DNA of 64,000 bases from Microcoleus vaginatus WJT46-NPBG5 (GTDB lineage: Bacteria > Cyanobacteriota > Cyanobacteriia > Cyanobacteriales > Oscillatoriaceae): contig JAHHHM010000001.1 of the NCBI GenBank assembly GCA_019359355.1, positions 496,001 to 560,000 on the forward strand, in the 5' to 3' direction. Of this stretch, positions 45,639 through 55,982 are shown piece by piece. The notes under the pieces are model-generated. The model saw nothing but the letters and a program-made list of their open reading frames with translations. It was not told the DNA's origin and searched no databases. Numbering within the stretch: position 1 is the stretch's first letter; the number at the start of each line of letters is the position of its first letter. A program made the position numbers and the translations under genes.

Positions 45639-47507
45639 ATGGATCAATTAGACATAGACCCAACATTTGAAAGCCTAATACAGTATCTAAAACATAGTCG
45701 GGGCATAGATTTCACTGGCTACAAACGTTCAAGCTTGATGCGGCGAGTCAACAAACGGATACAGACAGTAGGCATAGAGAGTTATATCGAGTATCAAGAC
45801 TATCTGGAAGTGCATCCAGAAGAATTTGTTCATTTATTTAACACCCTATTAATTAACGTTACGGGCTTCTTCCGAGATCGCTCAGCCTGGGATTATATAG
45901 CGAGTGAGAGTGTTCCCAAGATCATTGCCGACAAAGACGGGTATGAAAATTTCCGGCTGTGGAGTGCCGGCTGCGCTTCTGGGGAAGAAGCCTATACCTT
46001 AGCGATCATCATGGCAGAAGCGCTTGGCTTCGAGCAATTTCGCGAGAGAGTTAAAATCTTCGCCACCGATATTGACGAAGAAGCGCTCAACCAAGCTCGA
46101 CTGGGCGCTTATTGCAGCAAAGAAGTTACAGGACTTCCTGAAGAATATCTAAAAAAATACTTCGATCTCATTGATAACCGCTATGTATTTCGTAAGGATC
46201 TGCGGCGATCAATTATTTTTGGCCGCAACAACTTAGTCCAAGATGCGCCAATTTCTCGGATTGATTTACTAACGTGCCGCAATGCCTTAATGTATTTCAA
46301 CGCCGAAACTCAAGCAAAAATACTGACACGCTTTCACTTCGCTTTGAATAGCGGCGGCATTTTATTTTTAGGGAAAGCAGAGACATTGCTCACCCACAAC
46401 CACAGCTTTGCGCCAGTGGATTTAAAACGGCGTATCTTTACACAAGTGCAAAAAGGAAATTTGCGGGATCGCCTGTTGCTTTTGGCCCAAGCAGAAACTC
46501 CAGATACGTCCAACTTTCGTTCAAATCAGGTGCGTATGCGTGAAGCTGCTTTTGATGCCGGCATCTCAGCCCAAGTTGTGGTGGATACTAACGGTACAGT
46601 CGTGCTAGCTAATGAACGAGCACGTAAGCTTTTTGACCTCAAAGCTAAAGATATTGGCCGGCCTTTACAAGATTTAGAATTTTCTTACCGGCCAGTGGAG
46701 TTACGCTCTCGGATCGCGCAAGTTTATTCAGAACGCCGCTCGATTATCTTAAAAGATATTGAGTGGTTGCAGCCTAACGGTGCGATGCACTATTTAGAAG
46801 TTGAGATAACTCCACTGTTAAACGGTACTGGAGTTTTGCTGGGTACAAGTATTAGCTTCAGCGATATCAGCCGGACTAAACAGCTGCAAGAGGCATTGCA
46901 ACAAGCCAACCAAGAGTTGGAAATGGCTTATGAAGAATTGCAGTCCACTAATGAAGAATTAGAAACGACGAACGAGGAATTGCAATCAACCGTCGAAGAG
47001 TTAGAAACGACGAACGAGGAGTTGCAATCCACCAACGAAGAGTTGGAAACGATGAATGAGGAGCTACAATCCACCAATGAAGAACTGCAAACGATTAACG
47101 ACGAACTGCGTCACCGCAGCGACGAACTCAACCAAGTTAATGGGTTTTTAGAATCTATCCTCACCAGCCTGCGGAGTGCGGTTGTGGTATTGAATCGAGA
47201 CTTGCTGATTCAAATTTGGAATGACAAAGCTGAAGATTTATGGGGTTTGCGGTTTAATGAAGTGCAAGGCGAGCATTTTCTCAATTTGGATATCGGCCTG
47301 CCGGTGGGCCAACTGAGGCAGCCCATTCGCGATTGTGTCAATGGAGAGGCACAATTGTCTGAAATAATACTGGATGCTACAAACAGACGTGGCAGGATGA
47401 TGCAGTGTAAAGTGATTTGCACGCCCCTGCTGAATGGCCAAAAACAACTTGAGGGGGCAATCTTGCTAATGGAGGCGATTGTCCAGGAGGAGCCGGTGCA
47501 ACAATAG
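45639..47507 (+). CDS. CheR-type protein-glutamate methyltransferase with PAS domains
   Basis: A 622-residue protein. The CheR methyltransferase domain (about 5-275) shows IQYLKHSRGIDFTGYKRSSLMRRV, the SAM motif LWSAGCASGEEAYTLAI and FGRNNLVQDAPISRIDLLTCRNALMYF. A PAS domain (about 300-410) follows, then a long coiled coil made of ELQSTNEELETTNEEL repeats (about 415-500) and a second PAS (about 505-615). In many bacteria this is fused to CheB and called CheB/CheR-PAS; here CheB is separate, two genes downstream. It would methylate chemoreceptor glutamates or act as a sensor. AGGAAGGACAG precedes the start. Confidence 0.92.
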   Translation: MDQLDIDPTFESLIQYLKHSRGIDFTGYKRSSLMRRVNKRIQTVGIESYIEYQDYLEVHPEEFVHLFNTLLINVTGFFRDRSAWDYIASESVPKIIADKDGYENFRLWSAGCASGEEAYTLAIIMAEALGFEQFRERVKIFATDIDEEALNQARLGAYCSKEVTGLPEEYLKKYFDLIDNRYVFRKDLRRSIIFGRNNLVQDAPISRIDLLTCRNALMYFNAETQAKILTRFHFALNSGGILFLGKAETLLTHNHSFAPVDLKRRIFTQVQKGNLRDRLLLLAQAETPDTSNFRSNQVRMREAAFDAGISAQVVVDTNGTVVLANERARKLFDLKAKDIGRPLQDLEFSYRPVELRSRIAQVYSERRSIILKDIEWLQPNGAMHYLEVEITPLLNGTGVLLGTSISFSDISRTKQLQEALQQANQELEMAYEELQSTNEELETTNEELQSTVEELETTNEELQSTNEELETMNEELQSTNEELQTINDELRHRSDELNQVNGFLESILTSLRSAVVVLNRDLLIQIWNDKAEDLWGLRFNEVQGEHFLNLDIGLPVGQLRQPIRDCVNGEAQLSEIILDATNRRGRMMQCKVICTPLLNGQKQLEGAILLMEAIVQEEPVQQ

Positions 47508-47823
47508 GGGCAGAAATTCTTCCCCAGCTCCGAGAGACAGTAGCATGGGGAGGAGCCGGCAGGAGAAATGAAGGGAAGCGCCAAAACGACAAGAGAGAAT
47601 GTATCTGCGGTTACTAAAAATAGGATTCAGGAGATCACAGTTAACATCTATTGGGTAATAAACCTGTCTTCAGCCTTCTAGTTGATGCAGCGCTTCATGA
47701 AAATGCCTTAGAAAGAACTATGAGAAATTTATTCAGAAGCCTTAATTTGTTGCTGTCTAATGAAGCCAACAATTTAGAAAGCGGTTAAATCGACAAAAAC
47801 GCAATAATGGCGGCAGGTGTAGT
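47508..47823. other. 316-base spacer between CheR-PAS and histidine kinase genes
   Basis: No gene or clear terminator. The spacing is long for an operon, so the kinase gene may have its own promoter. Confidence 0.4.
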
Positions 47824-49161
47824 GTGAACACAGACAATCAGTTACTCCAGCAGATAGAAAATGTCAGTTCGCGCTTGACACAAATGCACGAGTGTGTTCA
47901 AGACTTGCCGGCACATAAAGTAGAAGTGATAACAGAAGTCCTCGAACAAGTTAACGTTTCTCTAGAAGAACTCAGGGTTGCTAGAGAAGAGCTAAGCCAC
48001 CAAAACGAACAGCTAAGCGTTACTAGAGAGCAATTAGAACGTGAGCGCCAGCGCTATAAAGAGCTGTTTGAGTTTGCACCGGATGCCTACTTAGTAACCG
48101 ATGAGAATGGGACGATCCGGGAAGCCAACTACACTGCCGCCGCTCTTCTTAACGTTTCTCAAAGGTTTTTAGTGGGCAAACCCCTAAGCATTTTTGTCCC
48201 TGAAGAAGAACGTCGGGATTTTCGTTTGCGAATCAATCAGCTGAGAATCGGCGAATTGGAGAGACTGCGGGAGTGGGAATTGCGAATGCAGCCGCGTAAA
48301 GGAGAGAGCTTTGAGGCTGCCATCACCGTGAGTGCAGTCTGGAACCCGGAAGGTTTTAACTTGCGCTGGATGCTGCGCGACATCACTAGACGCAAGAAAG
48401 TTGAGGCGCAACTCGGCCAAATGCATTTAGAAAATTTGCGGCTGCAAGAGATAACGCAGATTAAATCGCAATTTTTATCAGCGATTTCTCACGAACTTCG
48501 CACACCGATGAACGCGATCCTCGGTTTTTCCCAACTGCTGCTGCGCCACCCCCACTTGTCCTTAGAACCCAAGCAAGTTCAAATGGTGGAACGCATTCAT
48601 GATAATGGTCATAATTTATTGGGATTGATTAATGACATCCTCGACCTTTCAAAAGTCGATGCCGGTCGGATGGAGTTACCATTAGAAGAAGTTGATTTGG
48701 TGGATTTAGTTCATAAAACAACTGACGAATTGCAATCTTTGGTTATTGAAAAACATTTATTTTTGCAGGTTCATACTGATCTGCAAAATCCGATCACAAT
48801 TAACAACCGTTCTCGTCTTCGTCAGATTTTAGTGAATCTGCTTGCCAACGCCATTAAATTTACTGAAACCGGCGGAGTGCGGATAGAGGTAAGTGAAGTG
48901 GAAGGAGACTTAGATCGGCTCGTAATTGAGGTTAAAGACACCGGCATTGGAATTCCTAAAGAGGATATAGAACGCATTTTTGAGGCATTTGAACAAGTAG
49001 ATCGAAGTGCGAAGCGCAACTATCAGAGCACAGGTTTGGGTTTAGCTATCAGCAAATCGCTTGTAGATTTAATGCAAGGAACGATTACGGTTACCAGTCA
49101 AGTTGGAGAAGGTTCGACCTTTCGTGTTGAACTGCCTCGGCGACTGAGGGTTCACAAATAA
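47824..49161 (+). CDS. PAS sensor histidine kinase (soluble)
   Basis: A 445-residue kinase starting with GTG 47824. An N-terminal coiled coil (residues 5-75) leads to a PAS domain (about 78-195: FEFAPDAYLVTDENGTIREAN, ending MLRDITRRKK), then HisKA with the phosphorylated His in ISHELRTPMNAILGFSQLL (near residue 225) and HATPase (NAIKFTETGG, KDTGIGIPKEDIERIFEAF, STGLGLAISKSLVDLM). No transmembrane helix, so it is cytoplasmic. It lies between CheR-PAS and CheB genes on the same strand, suggesting a joint sensory pathway, but its response regulator is not adjacent. Confidence 0.92.
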   Translation: MNTDNQLLQQIENVSSRLTQMHECVQDLPAHKVEVITEVLEQVNVSLEELRVAREELSHQNEQLSVTREQLERERQRYKELFEFAPDAYLVTDENGTIREANYTAAALLNVSQRFLVGKPLSIFVPEEERRDFRLRINQLRIGELERLREWELRMQPRKGESFEAAITVSAVWNPEGFNLRWMLRDITRRKKVEAQLGQMHLENLRLQEITQIKSQFLSAISHELRTPMNAILGFSQLLLRHPHLSLEPKQVQMVERIHDNGHNLLGLINDILDLSKVDAGRMELPLEEVDLVDLVHKTTDELQSLVIEKHLFLQVHTDLQNPITINNRSRLRQILVNLLANAIKFTETGGVRIEVSEVEGDLDRLVIEVKDTGIGIPKEDIERIFEAFEQVDRSAKRNYQSTGLGLAISKSLVDLMQGTITVTSQVGEGSTFRVELPRRLRVHK

Positions 49162-49323
49162 GCAGGCTCTACTTTTTGGCAGTGAATTTCACCAACAAAT
49201 CACTGATTATTGCAAAATTTATGCAACTCAGCGGTTGAGTCAGCTGTTCTGCTAGCCTGAATAAAGCAGCGCACCTTTGCCAAAGAAAACAAAAATATCG
49301 GTGTTGCTCAAAGGAATAAAGAA

Positions 49324-50328
49324 ATGCCCGGTCACGATATTATCGTCATAGGTGCCTCCGCCGGCGGAGTAGACGCCTTATCAAATCTGGTTCGCGAATT
49401 GCCCTCAGAATTGCCGGCAGCGATTTTTATTGTTCTTCATGTGTCAGCCAACGCTAGAAGTCTCATGGCGGACATCTTAAATCGTGTGGGTGCTTTAAAA
49501 GCCGTGCCGGCCAAAGACGGTGAGGTAATTGAACATGGACATATTTATATAGCACCCCCAAACCATCACCTGCTAATTAAGTCTGGCTATATCCGCTTAT
49601 CCCAAGGGCCAAAAGAAAACTGTCACCGGCCAGCAGTTGATCCTTTATTTCGCACAGCGGCGCGGGCCTACGGTCGGCGAGTTGTGGGGGTGATTTTATC
49701 GGGCACGCTTGACGATGGGACTGCCGGCCTGATGGCAGTGAAGAGTCGCGGCGGCGTAGCGATTGTGCAAAGCCCTGAAGAGGCGATGTTTTCTGGAATG
49801 CCAAAGAGTGCGATCAACAATGTTAGCGTTGATCATGTTCTGCCGATTAGCGAAATTGCGGCGCGATTGGTGCAACTTGCCGATCAGCTCGTGCAAGATG
49901 AAGACGCAGAGCCGGTGTCTGAGGAAATAAAATTGGAATCGGACGTTGCAGAATTTGATATCGCTGCAATGAACCGCGAGACAGAGATAGGGACACCGGC
50001 CAATCTGGGTTGTCCGACCTGCGGCGGGACTTTATGGGAGCATAATGCCGGTGATCTACTGCGCTTCCGCTGCCGCGTCGGCCACGCTTGGTCAGCAGAC
50101 AGTTTGATAGCACAGCAGTCTGAGGCAATTGAAGAGGCGCTGTGGACAGCATTTAGAGCTTTAGAAGAAAGTTCTGCTTTGTCGCGCCGGCTGGCTAAAC
50201 GGGCGCAAGATCGCAAGCAAGGGCAAATTGCAGCACGTTTTGAAGATGAGGCGCTGCAAATGAAGGGGCAAGCTGAAGTAATCCGAAAGGTGCTTGTGAA
50301 TAAGGACAAACACGGCTATATCGAGTGA
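49324..50328 (+). CDS. CheB-type protein-glutamate methylesterase without receiver domain
   Basis: A 334-residue protein. The methylesterase domain (1-180) has the catalytic triad Ser12 (IGASAGGVDAL), His39 (IVLHVSANARS) and Asp131 (VILSGTLDDGTAGL). The usual N-terminal receiver is absent, so activity cannot be controlled by phosphorylation in cis. The C-terminal part (about 215-330) has a zinc-finger-like segment CPTCGG with a further Cys and His in RCRVGHAWS and a helical end; this tail is known in CheB of CheB/CheR fusions and some cyanobacterial CheB. It is the third gene of the 45.6-50.3 kb signalling cluster. Confidence 0.92.
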   Translation: MPGHDIIVIGASAGGVDALSNLVRELPSELPAAIFIVLHVSANARSLMADILNRVGALKAVPAKDGEVIEHGHIYIAPPNHHLLIKSGYIRLSQGPKENCHRPAVDPLFRTAARAYGRRVVGVILSGTLDDGTAGLMAVKSRGGVAIVQSPEEAMFSGMPKSAINNVSVDHVLPISEIAARLVQLADQLVQDEDAEPVSEEIKLESDVAEFDIAAMNRETEIGTPANLGCPTCGGTLWEHNAGDLLRFRCRVGHAWSADSLIAQQSEAIEEALWTAFRALEESSALSRRLAKRAQDRKQGQIAARFEDEALQMKGQAEVIRKVLVNKDKHGYIE

Positions 50329-50471
50329 GTGAATGAGTAGAAAAGAAGCATTTTGGCGCAAAGATTCGCAGGGGGCATCTCCCTCAGTCTCTAGAGTTCC
50401 CTTGCTAGCCGGTTGCCGATGTTAAAGCTAAGGTTAAGTTAACACTCTGGTGCAATATTTTAAATTTTGTT

Positions 50472-50882
50472 ATGTCCAAACCGCTTGACGCTCAAACTGA
50501 AATCGCTTCGTTGCCGGTCGCAGACGACTTGAACTGCAGCGTGGTGCATCCTGTCGATCTCAGCAGTGTTCGTCTGTTGCATCGGGATATTCTTAATCCT
50601 GAGAAAGCCCAGCGGATGGCAGAATTTTTTAGTTTGCTGGGCGATGCTAACCGCTTGCGGATTGTGTCTGCCCTAGCTGTGCAAGAACTGTGCGTCTGTG
50701 ATCTGGCGGCTGCAGTTAAAATGAGTGAATCTGCGGTTTCTCACCAGTTGCGAATGCTGCGGGCGATGCGTTTAGTCGGTTATCGCAAGCAGGGACGGAA
50801 TGTTTTCTACCACCTTAAAGACACTCACGTACTCAACCTTTATCGGGAAGTGGCTGAACACTTGGATGAACCGGAAGACTAA
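50472..50882 (+). CDS. ArsR/SmtB-family metal-sensing repressor
   Basis: A 136-residue winged-helix repressor. Metal sites: alpha3N type, Cys22 and His26 in the N-terminal arm with CVC (Cys74, Cys76) in helix 3, and the alpha5 zinc site Asp117, His119, His130, Glu133 with exact SmtB spacing. It therefore resembles ZiaR/BxmR/AztR that repress metal efflux or metallothionein genes and release DNA when zinc, cadmium or other metals bind. The HTH is in [15 protein letters not shown]. No metal pump or metallothionein gene is next to it in this window, so its target is elsewhere or autoregulation only. ATG start. Confidence 0.92.
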   Translation: MSKPLDAQTEIASLPVADDLNCSVVHPVDLSSVRLLHRDILNPEKAQRMAEFFSLLGDANRLRIVSALAVQELCVCDLAAAVKMSESAVSHQLRMLRAMRLVGYRKQGRNVFYHLKDTHVLNLYREVAEHLDEPED

Positions 50883-50932
50883 GGAAAGGGAAGCGGCACT
50901 GAGCAGCCGGTGAGCACTCAATGCCGCTGATA

Positions 50933-51040
50933 TTACTCTTCTTCCGCGCCTTGGATTTTCAGCAAGAGAAAGCCGGCAGCGATGCCAACGAAGACTAAAG
51001 AAAAAGAAATCAATGCCGCGTTGAAAATTTCACCGCTCAT
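50933..51040 (-). CDS. petM: Cytochrome b6f complex subunit PetM
   Basis: A 35-residue single-helix protein, [10 protein letters not shown]... then a hydrophobic stretch to [11 protein letters not shown]. The N-terminus SGExxNAAL and the end [10 protein letters not shown] are diagnostic for PetM (subunit 7) of cyanobacteria. It is an integral part of the cytochrome b6f dimer in the thylakoid membrane. It lies convergent to the SmtB-type gene (51 bases apart). Too short to be found by length alone; the match to PetM makes the call. Confidence 0.9.
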   Translation of the reverse strand: MSGEIFNAALISFSLVFVGIAAGFLLLKIQGAEEE

Positions 51041-51273
51041 GTTTGTTAATGCTCCTTTAGGATGGATGGAAGGTGAGCTGGGATCACCACAGCGTAAGGG
51101 GCAGCCTACCTGGAAGTGTTAGCCTAGCAGGAAGTATTGTAAAACAGTTCGGGGTTGAATCCTCAATTGTGCGTTGGTAGAGCCGGTGTGGACGGTTGAG
51201 GACTGCCGGCTTTCCCTGTGTCCGTTATAATTTTTGTCTCCCGTACCCACTCAGCACTCTCTAGTCCCCCACA

Positions 51274-52350
51274 ATGCCTACGATGAATAACAATATCCGT
51301 CCTCGTCTTGCTGTCACGTTGGGAGATCCTGCCGGCATTGGCCCAGAAGTGGTTTTGAAGGCTTTGGCAGATCCGCAAGTGATTCAAGGTTGCGAGGTGA
51401 CGGTGGTTGGATCTCGCTCGCTTTTGCTGGAAACTCACACACAGCTAAGCCGGCACTCTCAACTGGGGGAAATTCTGGCAGATCCGCAACAGTTGGATAT
51501 TTTAGATGTGCCGGTGAATGGGGAACTGGGTGAAATTAAGACCGGCATCGGCAATGCGGCAAGTGGTGCGGCAAGTTTTGCTTATATGAAAGTAGCCATT
51601 AAGCGAACCCTTGCCGGCGAGTTTCAAGGCATTGTCACCGGCCCGATTTCTAAGACCGATTGGAAGGCCGCAGGATATGATTATCCGGGGCAAACTGAAT
51701 TGTTAGCTGAAGCTTCCGGAGTTAAGCGGTTTGGGATGTTGTTTGTGGCGCGTTCTCCCCACACCGGCTGGACACTCCGCACGTTACTTGCGACCACACA
51801 TATTCCTTTATGTCAAGTTTCAACAACGCTAACCCCAGAATTACTGACTCTGAAACTTGATTTGCTGGTGGAGTGTTTGCGGCAAGATTTTGGGTTAGAA
51901 AAGGCAAGAATTGCGATTGCCGGTTTAAACCCTCACAGTGGCGAAAATGGGCAATTGGGATATGAGGAAAAAGATTGGTTAATTCCCTGGTTAGAAGCAG
52001 AACGCAAGCGCCGGCCTAATTTAATTTTAGAAGGGCCGGTGCCGCCGGATACGCTTTGGGTAAAGCCGGGACAAGCTTGGTTTGGAAATGCCAAATCTAA
52101 TATCCAAAATCCTGCTGATGCCTATTTAGCATTGTACCATGATCAGGGGTTAATTCCTGTTAAGTTAATGGCGTTTGATCGGGCAGTGAATACAACAATT
52201 GGTTTGCCTTTCATTCGCACTTCTCCGGATCATGGAACAGCGTTTGATATTGCCGGCAAAGGAATTGCGGATGCTTCAAGTATGAAAGCGGCTTTGCTGT
52301 TTGCGGCTGAAGTTGTGCAGCAGCGGAAAAATCTTGTGCCGGTGTCGTGA
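51274..52350 (+). CDS. pdxA: 4-hydroxythreonine-4-phosphate dehydrogenase
   Basis: A 358-residue enzyme of vitamin B6 (pyridoxine phosphate) synthesis; it oxidises 4-hydroxythreonine 4-phosphate. Motifs: [18 protein letters not shown] at the N-terminus, [38 protein letters not shown] and the metal site [18 protein letters not shown]. Many cyanobacteria use the PdxA family protein although their PLP can come from the DXP-independent route. The stop TGA is directly followed by the ATG of the next gene. About 100 bases of its 3' end recur at 52903-53005. ATG start, length typical. Confidence 0.95.
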   Translation: MPTMNNNIRPRLAVTLGDPAGIGPEVVLKALADPQVIQGCEVTVVGSRSLLLETHTQLSRHSQLGEILADPQQLDILDVPVNGELGEIKTGIGNAASGAASFAYMKVAIKRTLAGEFQGIVTGPISKTDWKAAGYDYPGQTELLAEASGVKRFGMLFVARSPHTGWTLRTLLATTHIPLCQVSTTLTPELLTLKLDLLVECLRQDFGLEKARIAIAGLNPHSGENGQLGYEEKDWLIPWLEAERKRRPNLILEGPVPPDTLWVKPGQAWFGNAKSNIQNPADAYLALYHDQGLIPVKLMAFDRAVNTTIGLPFIRTSPDHGTAFDIAGKGIADASSMKAALLFAAEVVQQRKNLVPVS

Positions 52351-52662
52351 ATGAAAATTTTAACCGATTACCAGGGCCGGCAGATCAGGCTTACTGACGA
52401 ACGATTAGCGCACATTTTGGAACATCCCGAAATGGCCGGCATGGAGATTGCAATAGAGCAAACCTTACAAAACCCAGAAGTTGTCAGGAAATCAAGAACG
52501 GATGAAACGGCTCTTTTGCACTATCACTACTATACTGGAACTTTAGTTGGTGATAAGTGGTTGTGTGTAGTGGTGAAATATACCGTTGAAGATGCTTTTG
52601 TTTTAACCGCTTATTTCACGGATAAACAGAAAAAAGGAGAACAACTATGGCCACAACCGTAA
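52351..52662 (+). CDS. Small putative RNase toxin-like protein (RelE/PBECR-like fold)
   Basis: A 103-residue protein. It has the pattern RLTDERLAHILEHPEM, IEQTLQNPEVVRKSRTDE, LHYHYYTG, KWLCVVVKYTVEDAFVLTAYFTD, which resembles a group of small proteins often paired with DUF2283 partners and grouped with barnase-EndoU-ColicinE5/RelE-like nucleases. Invariant His (HILEH, LHYHYY), Arg and a final strand fit a nuclease fold, but activity is inferred. The ATG abuts the pdxA stop, and the gene overlaps the next one by 16 bases, so the two are translationally coupled. Enclosed by a duplicated pdxA end. Confidence 0.75.
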   Translation: MKILTDYQGRQIRLTDERLAHILEHPEMAGMEIAIEQTLQNPEVVRKSRTDETALLHYHYYTGTLVGDKWLCVVVKYTVEDAFVLTAYFTDKQKKGEQLWPQP

Positions 52663-52865
52663 AAGTTTGGTTTGACAAAGAAGGAGATTTCTTAGAAGTT
52701 TTGTTTTCCGATAAACCAGGTTATATGCGAGAAACAGATAGCGACGCTGTTATGGAACGAGTTGATGAGCAAGGAAATCTTCTGGGGTTTTCTATCATGC
52801 AAGTCAGCAAACTTGCAACAGATAAGCCCTTAGTAGCTGAGTTGCTTTCTGGAGCAAAGATATAA
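52647..52865 (+). CDS. DUF2283-family small protein, probable antitoxin
   Basis: A 72-residue protein: VKVWFDKEGDFLEVLFSD, YMRETDSDAVMERVDEQGNLLGFSIMQVSKL, a DUF2283 domain (short beta-strand unit plus helix). DUF2283 proteins are commonly encoded next to RelE/HigB-like or similar toxins, and are taken as antitoxins; this is known for the family only by association. It overlaps the upstream gene by 16 bases (different frame), with AAAGGAGAACA ribosome binding site inside the toxin-like gene. The gene order toxin-then-antitoxin is the reverse of the commonest layout. Confidence 0.85.
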   Translation: MATTVKVWFDKEGDFLEVLFSDKPGYMRETDSDAVMERVDEQGNLLGFSIMQVSKLATDKPLVAELLSGAKI

Positions 52866-53347
52866 TTAAACTTTGCTTGTTAGCAAAAAGTTTGAATCGG
52901 AAATTGCCGGCCAAGGAATTGCGGATGCTTCAAGTATGAAAGCTGCCTTGCTATTTGCGGCTGAAGTTGTGTAGCAGCGGAAAAGTTTTGTGCCGGTGCC
53001 AGTAACTAGCTTGAGAAGCTAAAAAGATCAGCATTTAGCAGCCGATTAATCAGCAAAATACTTCCTGCAACATGGATTTTTATCCTCAACATCAGTTACC
53101 CTTTGATGCCACTTGCGGAGGTTGTTAAAATGCCGCAAATGGGGGTATTTGTAGAAATTTTAATTCTGGATGGAATTGGGATAGCGTTAGCTCAACGGCA
53201 ACCACCAATCGCGCAAGCAGTTTAGAGGACGAAAGGGCAATTGAACAGCCTGAGTTAAATTAATTTAAAAACAAAAAATAAAAGACAAAAGAATTAATAA
53301 AAAAATCCGTTTGCCTTTTATTTGTTATTTATTTAATTTTTTGCACT
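52866..53347. other. 482-base region after the DUF2283 gene
   Basis: It holds the pdxA fragment (52903-53005), a 39-codon plus frame at 53106-53225 that has no family resemblance, and an AT-rich stretch at 53255-53340 with partly complementary A- and T-rich parts that may end transcription of the adenosine deaminase-like gene. Confidence 0.5.
52903..53005 (+). pseudogene. Degenerate duplicate of the pdxA 3' end
   Basis: About 100 bases match the last 102 bases of pdxA (52249-52350) with seven mismatches in the first 96 (about 93% identity). The reading frame is kept but a CAG codon has become TAG, so the copy cannot encode the full end. It has no start region; the rest of pdxA is not duplicated here. 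Confidence 0.9.
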
Positions 53348-54379
53348 TCACGTTGCTGACACCGGCTCATGCTTCAAAACACCCGTTAAAATGGATGCCG
53401 GCGGTTTACCGTGGGGCCAAGCGAAAGCATGACGAAAAGCGGCCTCCTTACACGCTTCTAATTCATCAAAACCAATGATATCTAAGGTCAGCAAATTCTC
53501 AAATTCAAACGGCAAACGGACGTTATGCAAGCCCGCGTTATCCGTACAAATCGCGATATCAACACCAGCATCAAAACACCGATCAAACACCAGTTTTAAC
53601 TGACGCATATCTTGAAGCGTGCCGGTTTTTAAATACGTGGTGGGGCAAACTTCCAAACACTGCTGCCGGCTAGCAATTTCTGGCAATAACTCTGGATGCA
53701 ATAGGGGAATTTGAATGCCGTGGCCGATTCGCATTAAATAAGGTAGCAATTCTGGATAACAGCCAGAAGGTGTTTCATAGAGATGCCCAGTGGTTTTAAG
53801 ACCTCGTGCTCGCGCATAAGCGTATAACTCGATAAACTCATCCAAACGCTCAGCATATTGAGCATCTCCGCCGGCTAAATCGATCCCACACACATACTGC
53901 GGAAACTGGCCGGCTAAATCAACAATTGCCCGGTTCACCTCATAAGGCAAACGCGAGTGCATACACAAAATTTGACTGGTTACAATGGGACAGTCAGTCA
54001 GTTGGCTTGCCTTGCCGACAATGTCCACAATTGCAGTCATTTGATCAATTCGTTCAGACTGACTCAAATGTTCCGGCGTTCGGAGATAGGGCGTGTACCG
54101 TAACTCCAAATACGCTAAATTTTCAAAAATATAAGCGCCCCGAATTAGCCGGTAGATGAAGTAAGGCAACGTCTCGGCAGTTTGGACACTTTCAACCAGT
54201 GTGTGTAGTTCTAAATACTCATCAAGCGTTTTGCGAGGCTTGGTGTAAAACTCCTCAAACGTTGGGTACTCAGGAAATTGCTCAGCCAGGTGGGAGTGAT
54301 GGCGTTGGAAATACCGCCATAGAATACGCGGTACAACCGAACCACCCAGATGCCGGTGTAACTCAGCGTGTAAAGCCAC
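53348..54379 (-). CDS. Adenosine deaminase-family metallohydrolase
   Basis: A 343-residue amidohydrolase. Metal and catalytic motifs: LHRHLGGS (HxH), TGHLYETPSG (His and catalytic Glu), RIGHGIQ (His) and CTDNAG (Asp of the metal site). In classical adenosine deaminase the last motif is TDDP; here the second Asp, which contacts the adenine ring, is Asn, so the substrate may not be adenosine. GTG start (AGAGG upstream). It is divergent to purA and near a PfkB adenosine-kinase-like gene, which favours a purine or nucleoside role. Cytoplasmic. Confidence 0.85.
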   Translation of the reverse strand: MALHAELHRHLGGSVVPRILWRYFQRHHSHLAEQFPEYPTFEEFYTKPRKTLDEYLELHTLVESVQTAETLPYFIYRLIRGAYIFENLAYLELRYTPYLRTPEHLSQSERIDQMTAIVDIVGKASQLTDCPIVTSQILCMHSRLPYEVNRAIVDLAGQFPQYVCGIDLAGGDAQYAERLDEFIELYAYARARGLKTTGHLYETPSGCYPELLPYLMRIGHGIQIPLLHPELLPEIASRQQCLEVCPTTYLKTGTLQDMRQLKLVFDRCFDAGVDIAICTDNAGLHNVRLPFEFENLLTLDIIGFDELEACKEAAFRHAFAWPHGKPPASILTGVLKHEPVSAT

Positions 54380-54483
54380 AAAAACCTCTTCAGATTAACG
54401 AAAACTTGAGAATAAGCAAGAATACGGGCGCTTAAAGGAGATCCCTAAAAGCTGATGGCTAAATGCGGGTAGCTAACCCTTAA

Positions 54484-55914
<1,431 letters not shown>

Positions 55915-55982
55915 GGGAAGAGTCAACAGTGACGGGTAGCAGATGATAAAAGATCAAGAAGAAAGGACAATTAGCAACTGAT

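Noticed and set aside
45370-45666. 98-codon minus frame over the TA repeat
   Set aside because: Translates the TA dinucleotide tract into a Tyr-Ile run and overlaps the CheR start on the other strand.
53106-53225. 39-codon plus frame after the pdxA fragment
   Set aside because: No RBS and no similarity; only noted as part of the spacer.
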